Origin: JAEVLT01 sp044598425 | GTDB taxonomy: Bacteria > Bacillota > Bacilli > Bacillales > Cytobacillaceae | NCBI GenBank assembly: GCA_044598425.1 | Contig: CP172536.1 | Location: 1,922,001 to 1,986,000, forward strand | Direction of reading: 5' to 3' | DNA length: 64,000 nt | Shown: one piece after another, positions 1-6,336 of the stretch | Position numbering within the stretch: the first letter of the stretch is position 1 | Layout of the letters: each line of letters starts with the position of its first letter | Translations under genes and position numbers: made by a program | Notes under the pieces: generated by a model | The model's input: the letters and a program-made list of their open reading frames with translations, nothing else | The model's database searches: none | What the model was told of the DNA's origin: nothing

Positions 1-1252
1 CATCTGCGACGACAGCGAAACCCTTGCCATGCTCTCCTGCTCTTGCCGCTTCAATTGCGGCGTTAAGTGCTAAAAGATTTGTTTGGTTTGCAATATCATT
101 AATGACCTCAATAATTTGGCCAATTTGTTTGGAGTTTTCCCCAAGATCTTGAAGGACATCCGCTGCACTCTGGACTGCCTTGTTTATACCTTCCATTTGA
201 AGAATCGTCTGATGAATAATTTGATTACCTTGTTCTGCGTTTTTTAACACTTCCAGCGATGATTCAGACACTCCTGACACAGACTCCGCGATGTGCTGGA
301 GCCCCACTGCATTTTCTTCCATGGCAACCTTATTCTCTTCCATACTTCTGACTTGAATATCCGTGAAATGTGAAATATCCTGTACTGATTCAGCGACTTG
401 GTTTGCAGCCGTTGCCGATTGTTCTGAACTTGCGTATAACTCCTCGGAAGAAGCGGCAACTTGTTCAGAAGTTTCACTCACTTTTCGGATCAACGTCTGA
501 AGGTTTTGTTTCATCTGGTTAAAAGCTTGGGCAAGTTCCCTGATTTCATCTTTATTTTTAACGTCTACATCTTCACCTGTAAGATCACCGTTAGCTATTT
601 GTTTTGCTGCTGCTGCTACAGCCGTTACAGGCATGGAAATGAGCCTGCTAATATAGTAAGCAATCATTAAACCGAGCAATAGAGCAATTATCGAAACCAA
701 AATCAGTGTGGTTTTCACCTTGGCTACTTTACTTTCAGCTTTTTTAATTTCTGAATTTAGGAGACTTTCGATGGCTTTTTCCAGTTCAGACGCTTTTTCC
801 GTAAATTGATTGCTTAATGGAGTACCTTTTTCGGAAAGCAGCTGCATGGAGGCCTGGTCATTGTTTTGTTTTTTATATTCTATTACTTGTTCCATTGCAT
901 TTACATATTTAATATGCAGCTGATCCATTTCCTGATGAAGCTTGATCCCTTTTGGGGTATTGAGCAGTTTCCCCAACGCATTCGAAGTGGATTTATATTG
1001 ATTTTGTTCAGCTTGAAACGATTGAAGATTTGATTCTTTTCGATTTAATAAGTATCCTCGTGTACTTCTTGACTCTTCAGATGCCAAATACTTTAAATCC
1101 TTTGTCAACATTCCTTTTTTCACTTGCTCATTGATTAATATTGTATAATTGGAATTAACCGTTGAAAGCTCCGTCAAGCTAATGATTGTGATCGTAAGCA
1201 ATAAGATAATCACAATCCCAAATCCACCAAACAATTTTTTACGAATACTCAT
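1..1252 (-). CDS. Methyl-accepting chemotaxis protein (3' end outside window)
   Basis: Membrane chemoreceptor that would signal through CheA/CheW. The start MSIRKKLFGG is at 1252. TM1 spans about residues 8-27, followed by an extracytoplasmic helical region of about 150 residues that fits the four-helix-bundle (4HB) sensor type. TM2 is about 181-201, then a HAMP segment and the start of the signalling domain. The highly conserved tip, with ...ANQTNLLALNAAIEAARAGE and GKGFAVVAD, is reached just as the window ends, so the C-terminal methylation helix is missing. The ligand cannot be read from the sequence. A strong hairpin lies in its upstream leader. Confidence 0.95.
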   Translation of the reverse strand, partial: MSIRKKLFGGFGIVIILLLTITIISLTELSTVNSNYTILINEQVKKGMLTKDLKYLASEESRSTRGYLLNRKESNLQSFQAEQNQYKSTSNALGKLLNTPKGIKLHQEMDQLHIKYVNAMEQVIEYKKQNNDQASMQLLSEKGTPLSNQFTEKASELEKAIESLLNSEIKKAESKVAKVKTTLILVSIIALLLGLMIAYYISRLISMPVTAVAAAAKQIANGDLTGEDVDVKNKDEIRELAQAFNQMKQNLQTLIRKVSETSEQVAASSEELYASSEQSATAANQVAESVQDISHFTDIQVRSMEENKVAMEENAVGLQHIAESVSGVSESSLEVLKNAEQGNQIIHQTILQMEGINKAVQSAADVLQDLGENSKQIGQIIEVINDIANQTNLLALNAAIEAARAGEHGKGFAVVAD

Positions 1253-1348
1253 TACTGTTTATCCCCTTTCGCTGTCCGTTTGTAAAAAGTATGATTTGGT
1301 TAAAATTTATTTTCCTATTTTAAATTCTCCTTTGAAAAAAATTTGAAA

Positions 1349-1399
1349 TAAAAAAGCACTACCGTTTTCAAGATTTATCCTCTTAAAAACAGCAGCGCT
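1349..1399 (-). terminator. Rho-independent hairpin upstream of the chemoreceptor gene
   Basis: On the minus strand the arms at 1386-1399 and 1355-1368 form a 14-bp stem with three G-U pairs, followed directly by a TTTTTTATT tract. It lies about 100 bases upstream of the chemoreceptor start. It either ends an upstream transcript or attenuates the chemoreceptor gene. A TATAAT-like hexamer lies further upstream (about 1450-1456), so transcripts starting there would cross the hairpin. Confidence 0.7.
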
Positions 1400-1894
1400 T
1401 AATTTTTTAGCATTGTCTATACCAAATAAGCAAACCCTACGTTCCAAATTATATATGTTGTAAAATATAAGATAATCAGCCCATGGAAACAGGGGAATTT
1501 TCCCACATCTTACAAGTTATATATAACCAAAATAGAGTAAGCTTGTCAATAGATTTTAAACATCCTTGTACTTTATCCATTTTTTAACAACGTGTCTTTT
1601 TTAAAAGGAAAAAGAATTAAGGTGGATGGGTCTGCATTTTTATCAGGGCGTGATAAATCAAACAGAAGCTCTGTTGAAGAATGGTAAGTCGGAGGCCGTC
1701 GATTTGGAACATTGCTTGTTAGGTTCTTAGTCGGTGCTGACTTGTATACAAGCACTAAATCCAATGTTTGTAAAGAAAAGCCAAAACACGTCCAATCCTA
1801 TTTTTGATGAACTTTTTGCAAAAGAAGAGCAGCCATCCAACTTGGAAATAAGAAAAGAAGCTTGATAAAAAATGGTTTATTTAACAAAAAGATC
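1400..1894. other. Region without a convincing intact gene; possible decayed coding sequence
   Basis: No intact gene with a ribosome binding site is seen. On the plus strand about 1605-1865, several short stretches in different frames look protein-like, for example RIKVDGSAFLSGRDKSN and then NPIFDELFAKEEQPSNLEI ending at a stop near 1865. They are broken by stops and frame changes. This could be a decayed gene of unknown identity, but it is a weak inference. The minus-strand frame at 1573-1764 has no ribosome binding site. Confidence 0.25.
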
Positions 1895-1942
1895 AAAAAA
1901 GCATCACACTCGAACAAACTATTTCGTTTGTGATGCTTTTTT
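1895..1942. terminator. Bidirectional terminator
   Basis: A 14-bp inverted repeat, AAAAAAGCATCACA at 1895-1908 and its complement at 1929-1942, encloses a 20-base loop. The A-rich and T-rich ends make it a terminator on both strands. It follows the TerB-like gene on the minus strand. Confidence 0.8.
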
Positions 1943-1993
1943 CATGAACATCTTCATGAAGAAGATCGTTTTCTCCAGCTGCATTCATCAATC

Positions 1994-2374
1994 TTAGTGA
2001 CCCAGTGCGTCAGACAAATCTTTTATTTTCACAATCCAATCCTTGAAACTCCCATATTCGTTTGGATCAAATCCAAAGTGGGTTTTAATTAAACGGATCG
2101 ATTCTCTTTCTGAATCATGAAAAACACCATCAGAATAGATAAGTTTAAGGATTTCAGCTAAGACGATGTTTTTCGATTGTTCAGTTGTAAATCGTTTAAG
2201 AATGTCATCAATAGAGAGGCCTTTTATTTTATAATTCTCAAGCCCCATTTCTCTATGATATTTTTCAATGATAGAATTCTCATATATCGATACATTCCCA
2301 TCAACGAATGCAATTAAAGAAGCTAGTTCAAGGAATGCTTCTTTCTCCTCTTTCTGAAGTTCTGCTAAGAACAT
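1994..2374 (-). CDS. TerB-like helical protein
   Basis: A 126-residue, predicted all-helical, soluble protein. The pattern ASLIAFVDGNVSIYENSII near the N terminus and LKLIYSDGVFHDSERESI in the second half resembles the two acidic helix pairs of the TerB/tellurite-resistance fold, which binds metal in characterised members. AAAGGAG sits six bases before the ATG. It stands alone between a terminator and the coiled-coil gene. No ter operon partners (TerC, TerD) are nearby, so a role in tellurite resistance should not be assumed. The family call is from recognition of the pattern only. Confidence 0.65.
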   Translation of the reverse strand: MFLAELQKEEKEAFLELASLIAFVDGNVSIYENSIIEKYHREMGLENYKIKGLSIDDILKRFTTEQSKNIVLAEILKLIYSDGVFHDSERESIRLIKTHFGFDPNEYGSFKDWIVKIKDLSDALGH

Positions 2375-2506
2375 TATTTTTCTCCTTTTTGACTATTTTC
2401 TATTTATACGTAAATTGACTACTGAAGGTTGCAGCAAAATGACTTTTTATTTAAAGTGTCTTCTGTAAATTTTCAATATTTAGGGGAATATAGATGCTGC
2501 TCCACT

Positions 2507-3235
2507 TTATTGCCTTTTCAATCTTTGAATTTCTGTTTCTACAGCAAAAACTCGTTTATTTAAAGCAGCTATTTTATGATCAACGTGGTCAGCAATTTTT
2601 TCAGTGTATTCTCCCAGATTTTTAATGATATTTTTTTGTATTCGTTCCTGTCCTGTCTTCATTTCGTTTATTTCTTTTGTTAAAATATTAAATTTTTCTT
2701 TCATCTCTTTAGATAAGGAATCAAATTTTAAATTCATTTCGTTTGTTTTTGTCTCAAAATTGAAGCTTATTTCTTTTGTTTTTACATCAAATTTTTCATT
2801 TAATTCTCTTGTTCTCGCATCAAAATTCTGATTAATCTCTTTTGTTCCGGCTTCAAAATTGTCGCTTATTTCTTTTGTTTTTACACCAAATTTTTCATTT
2901 AATTCTCTTGTTCTCGCATCAAAATTCTGATTAATCTCTTTTGTTCCGGCTTCAAAATTGTCGCTTATTTCTTTTGTTTTTACATCAAATTTTTCATTTA
3001 ATTCTCTTGTTCTCGCATCAAAATTCTGAATGATCTCTTTTGTTCTGGCTTCAAAATTGTCGCTTATTTCTTTGGTTTTTACATCAAATCTTTCATTCAA
3101 TTCTCTTGTTTTAACGTCAATATTTTCGCTTAATTGTTTTGTTTTACTTTCAAGGGAGTCAAGACGTTGATGAACGGGTGCTAATTCCTCTTTCAAAACT
3201 GAACGCAATACTCCTAACAGTTCCTGATTCACCAT
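2507..3235 (-). CDS. Long hendecad-repeat coiled-coil protein
   Basis: Function unknown. The start MVNQELLG at 3235 follows GGAGGTGGC; the open frame continues upstream, but without a ribosome binding site. Of 242 residues, about 29-182 are fourteen successive 11-residue units, each ending in Phe or Ile (Phe at 50, 61, 72 ... 182), such as DVKTKEISDNF, EAGTKEINQNF and DARTRELNEKF. An 11-residue period is that of a hendecad (slightly right-handed) coiled coil. The C terminus (about 195-242) is a second helical segment. There is no signal peptide or membrane segment. The N-terminal ~28 residues may be a small helical oligomerisation or docking segment. Confidence 0.8.
   Translation of the reverse strand: MVNQELLGVLRSVLKEELAPVHQRLDSLESKTKQLSENIDVKTRELNERFDVKTKEISDNFEARTKEIIQNFDARTRELNEKFDVKTKEISDNFEAGTKEINQNFDARTRELNEKFGVKTKEISDNFEAGTKEINQNFDARTRELNEKFDVKTKEISFNFETKTNEMNLKFDSLSKEMKEKFNILTKEINEMKTGQERIQKNIIKNLGEYTEKIADHVDHKIAALNKRVFAVETEIQRLKRQ
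2789..3085 (-). repeat. Three tandem 99-bp coding repeats
   Basis: Inside the coiled-coil gene, three nearly identical 99-bp units encode residues 51-83, 84-116 and 117-149. Each unit is three hendecads. The near identity at DNA level (a few substitutions, such as the Asp-to-Gly change at residue 117) shows recent duplication of whole three-hendecad blocks and predicts length variation between strains. Confidence 0.85.
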
Positions 3236-3483
3236 GCCACCTCCAAGTCTATTTATTATAACATATAAGAATAGGGGATTAATCAACGATTTACAATCGT
3301 CCCTATTCAAAAAATACACGACCTTAAAATTACTTCGAAATTTTTTCCTGATTTCGAAAAAATCATGATGCGACCGCTTATCTAACTTCGAAGTCGAAAT
3401 GATAAAAATCGACAATCAGAAAATAATGTAAGCAGAAAAAGTTTTTAGAATTGTTTTTTTGATGAGTTTAAAGAATGAGGAGT

Positions 3484-3987
3484 TCACCATGAACATTGGT
3501 AGTACAAATAGCGGTTTTCAAAATCGAAGTGGTTAAGAAGATCTTCAATGATTGATTGCGTTTCTTCAATCTCACTGTAATAAAATTTGTCATAAGCAAG
3601 GCTGCCAAAGAAAGGACCTGGTCTTGTAGGTAAAATTTTTGCCGGATTCGACTTTTTATCCAGAATCTCCAAACAATAATTGTTCAAAATTTCTAGTTTG
3701 TCTTTTGTGACTTCACTAAAAAAAACCGGCTCATCAATCCCGTTGTTGGTATGTTTTACAAACCAATTATGAATTTGGTTGGCCTTTCTCCAGTACGCAA
3801 TATCATCATGTAGTTCAGACCAAGAAAGATCTGATTCTTCACCATGTTTAATATGCGGCTTAATCTTTTCATAAATTTCATCGCGTGCTGCTTTATGCTC
3901 ATGAACCCTTCCAATTGCTATTAGTGTCTCATCAAATGTTAGGCCTTCAATCTTTGGAACAGAAATTAAATACATATCCAGACCCAT
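3484..3987 (-). CDS. Conserved hypothetical protein (MGLDMYL type)
   Basis: A 167-residue soluble protein of unknown function. It starts MGLDMYLISVPKI, an N terminus shared by small proteins seen in phages and bacterial chromosomes. Trp and aromatic residues are clustered in DLSWSELHDDIAYWRKANQI and near the end (RYLYYQC). GGAAGTG lies eight bases before the ATG at 3987; the longer open frame lacks a ribosome binding site. No enzymatic motif is recognised. It lies upstream of, and on the same strand as, the coiled-coil gene, but 250 bases apart, so co-transcription is uncertain. Confidence 0.65.
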   Translation of the reverse strand: MGLDMYLISVPKIEGLTFDETLIAIGRVHEHKAARDEIYEKIKPHIKHGEESDLSWSELHDDIAYWRKANQIHNWFVKHTNNGIDEPVFFSEVTKDKLEILNNYCLEILDKKSNPAKILPTRPGPFFGSLAYDKFYYSEIEETQSIIEDLLNHFDFENRYLYYQCSW

Positions 3988-4273
3988 TTTTCCACTTCCT
4001 TTTTTAAATATTTTTAGTGGTTTAACTAGCAAACCAGCCACTATTATCCTACCACAATCAACATCTATTAGTGCGAACACCATGTGAAAATTTATTGAAA
4101 TTTTCGACAACATTCATCAGATAGATGGCATCTACCCACAGAAAGGGAAAGATTATCTCCCCTTTTACGCTAAACATGTGATACAGGATAGTTAGCCTTA
4201 AATGATGATATTCCTATTTTTCTAGCTGGCACTAATGCCCGTTTTCTTTTTTAATGTTATACTAGGTGAATGA
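3988..4273. other. Intergenic region between divergent genes
   Basis: No gene seen. It holds the upstream regions of the divergent MGLDMYL-type gene and the HAD hydrolase gene. A TATACT hexamer at 4258-4263 is a plausible -10 box for the hydrolase, with a weak -35. Confidence 0.4.
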
Positions 4274-4290
4274 TATTCCTCAGAGGAATA
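4274..4290. promoter_or_regulatory. Perfect 17-bp palindrome near the hydrolase transcription start
   Basis: TATTCCTCAGAGGAATA is a perfect inverted repeat with one central base. It lies 31 bases before the hydrolase ATG and just downstream of a candidate TATACT -10 box, where a repressor operator would block transcription. The same symmetry could instead form a hairpin at the 5' end of the mRNA. Confidence 0.45.
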
Positions 4291-4321
4291 CGGAAGATCG
4301 CGTCGTTAGGAGAGTATTGGA

Positions 4322-5104
4322 ATGAATTACAAGGTTGTCATCTTAGATATAGACGGAACTATCCTGCCCCATGGCAGAAAGGTTACCCATGCAACCAAAG
4401 TGGCCATCCAGAAGCTGCGGGAGAATAAGATCAAAGTGGTCATCGCAACTGGCAGAGCCCCCTATTTTTCAAAAACCATTGTTCAGGAAACAGGTGTGGA
4501 TTCGATGGTCTTTTTTAATGGTGCCTATGCCTTTCATGAAGGAAAAGAAATTTTCAAAAATGCCATTGAGAAAAAGATTTTAAATAAAATCCATCAATTG
4601 GCTGGTAAACGCCAACATCCGCTTACATTTCTAGGCGGGACGAGCTTTAAGGCAACAGATATTAGCCATCCATTTGTTATTGAGGCCTATATGCATGATC
4701 CATGGAAGCCTGAACTTGCCCCTGTTCAATATTGGATGGAACAGGATATTTACCAATTGTTTCTTCATTGTGATACGGAGGAAGAGCGCCACTATCAAGA
4801 ACAGATTCCAGAATTGGATTTCAGAAGGTGGTCTTCAATAGGGGCAAAGACTTGTGATGTTAATTTGCTCAATTCCAACAAAGCTGCCGGTCTCACTAAA
4901 TTGTTAGAAAAGATGGGTATTGCTCCTGACGAAGCAGTGGCGTTTGGTGATGGTTTAAATGATATGGAGATGCTTTCTTTAGTTGGTATGGGAGTTGCTA
5001 TGGGATCGGCTCGCGATGAAGTGAAGCAGGCTGCCAATATGGTCACACTTTCTGCAGAAGAAGACGGCGTTTTTTATGGTTTAGAACGGCTTGGGTTAAT
5101 CTAA
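4322..5104 (+). CDS. Cof-type HAD-superfamily hydrolase
   Basis: A 260-residue cytosolic phosphatase of the HAD IIB (Cof) class, resembling Bacillus YkrA. Motif I is DIDGT at residues 9-13 with the nucleophile Asp9, motif II is ATGR, and motif IV is FGDGLNDMEM near residue 208, which binds Mg2+. The C2B cap lies between motifs II and IV. Members act on sugar phosphates or other small phosphoesters; the substrate is not readable. TTAGGAGAG lies six bases before the ATG. It appears monocistronic, with a palindrome in its leader. Confidence 0.9.
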   Translation: MNYKVVILDIDGTILPHGRKVTHATKVAIQKLRENKIKVVIATGRAPYFSKTIVQETGVDSMVFFNGAYAFHEGKEIFKNAIEKKILNKIHQLAGKRQHPLTFLGGTSFKATDISHPFVIEAYMHDPWKPELAPVQYWMEQDIYQLFLHCDTEEERHYQEQIPELDFRRWSSIGAKTCDVNLLNSNKAAGLTKLLEKMGIAPDEAVAFGDGLNDMEMLSLVGMGVAMGSARDEVKQAANMVTLSAEEDGVFYGLERLGLI

Positions 5105-5132
5105 TTGCCATTAAAAAAGTTATCAGGGTAGT

Positions 5133-5165
5133 TTATCCAAAAGAACCATTGACTTCTTTGGATAA
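5133..5165. terminator. Hairpin between convergent genes
   Basis: TTATCCAAAAGAA at 5133-5145 and TTCTTTGGATAA at 5154-5165 form a 12-bp stem with one bulge. It lies between the convergent hydrolase and carbonic-anhydrase-like genes. No clear T-tract follows, so termination is inferred from position. Confidence 0.35.
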
Positions 5166-5182
5166 GCCACCCCTTCATGTTT

Positions 5183-5674
5183 TTATGAAACTCGGATTTC
5201 CGATAGTTGTTCGTTCTCCCGGTCGATTACCAATCCGCGGACTTTCACACTAGACGGCATCAGTGGATGATTACGAATGACACTGACGCTATTTCGAACA
5301 CGATCTTTTGTGAGTTTGCTGCCTGCTAGCCATTTACTAATATCGCCCTCTGAAAATTCTGGCATGCAATTTTTAAAAAGATAGTCGAGCGTTTGAAATT
5401 TCTCTTGCATTTCTTCGTGTTCTTGTATTTTGCTAAGGATGTCTTCTTTATTTTTTCTAATATCTTCTCCGCCTACTACAAATATTTCCTCGACATTTTC
5501 CTGATAAACAGCAATAATAATGTCTCTCATCATATCACCAAAAGGTGCGATGACTGGTTCATCACTTTGCAGGATAAAAATATTTTCCCGATTAAGATCA
5601 GTTTTCTTTTCAATAAAATGATCCATTTCATGCCCCATCACAAAGATCATCTTTTTCTTTTCATCCATTTGCAT
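5183..5674 (-). CDS. Carbonic-anhydrase-like protein lacking zinc ligands (YbcF-like)
   Basis: 163 residues with the beta-carbonic anhydrase layout: a first strand ending IFVMGHEMDHF where active enzymes have CxDxR, and IFVVGGEDIRKN where they have the GHxxCG motif. The Cys and His zinc ligands are therefore replaced, and no carbonic anhydrase activity is expected. It is the last gene of the dab locus on this strand, about 90 bases after the DUF2294 gene. Bacillus subtilis carries a similar protein (YbcF) in its ybc/ndhF locus. A scaffold or regulatory role with DabAB is an inference. AGGGGTG precedes the ATG. Confidence 0.75.
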   Translation of the reverse strand: MQMDEKKKMIFVMGHEMDHFIEKKTDLNRENIFILQSDEPVIAPFGDMMRDIIIAVYQENVEEIFVVGGEDIRKNKEDILSKIQEHEEMQEKFQTLDYLFKNCMPEFSEGDISKWLAGSKLTKDRVRNSVSVIRNHPLMPSSVKVRGLVIDRENEQLSEIRVS

Positions 5675-5765
5675 TTAATACACCCCTTTTCATTATTTCG
5701 TTCTGATCCATTTTCCCCCATCCATCCTGAATGAAACGAAACCATTTATACCGCGATACAAACTT

Positions 5766-6161
5766 TTATGATAATTGCATTTGCAAATTGCTGCAAAGTT
5801 TAAAAACCATTACCCTTTCCCCGTTTTGCGTACTAATGTCCGTGTGAAAATTCACAACTTCGTGACCGGTGATCGTGAAAATAATTTCCTTTAAATCAGC
5901 CAACCCTGATTCGACTAAGCTATTGCGATTTTCTTTTACTGATAATAATCCTTCTCGATCTTTACAGAGAGCATATTCAGCTGGTGTTAAAATACCGTGC
6001 AAAACAACGATGATCATGTCTCGAAGTATATCTGATTTAACGGAAACCGAACCGCGTCCGAGATAATTTTTCTCCCATTGAGTTAAAGCCTTACTAATTT
6101 CAGCTTCCATTGCTCCTTTAGATTTTTCTAATACGCTTCCCTTTGATTTTTCCATCATCAT
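5766..6161 (-). CDS. DUF2294 protein (YbcI-like)
   Basis: A 131-residue soluble protein of the DUF2294 family. The core, with SDILRDMIIVVLHGILTPAE and the C-terminal FTITGHEVVNFHTDISTQNG, matches the family pattern; the first ~20 residues repeat EKSKG. Its biochemical role is unknown. Its place directly after dabA mirrors the ybcI gene in the Bacillus subtilis ybc locus, linking it to inorganic carbon uptake. GGAGAAGGA precedes a run of three ATG codons, so the start may be any of them. The gap of 175 bases to dabA holds no obvious terminator, so it may be co-transcribed. Confidence 0.8.
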   Translation of the reverse strand: MMMEKSKGSVLEKSKGAMEAEISKALTQWEKNYLGRGSVSVKSDILRDMIIVVLHGILTPAEYALCKDREGLLSVKENRNSLVESGLADLKEIIFTITGHEVVNFHTDISTQNGERVMVFKLCSNLQMQLS

Positions 6162-6336
6162 TCCATTCCTTCTCCTTTGTAAAAAATCCGTATTAATCCA
6201 GCAAAAATGATAGCACTTGGAGTGTTTCTGGCCGTTTAAATCGTTTTTTTTGCACGAAGATCCTACAATCTAATCTTTAGCTTTCTACCGTTGAAAGCAA
6301 AGCATACTCCCTTATAAGCTGATACACGACAAAATG

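Noticed and set aside
244..477. 77-codon minus-strand frame inside the chemoreceptor gene
   Set aside because: Out of frame with the receptor signalling domain, which is intact across this stretch.
3236..3415. 60-residue N-terminal extension of the coiled-coil protein
   Set aside because: No ribosome binding site upstream, while GGAGGTGGC fits the start at 3235.
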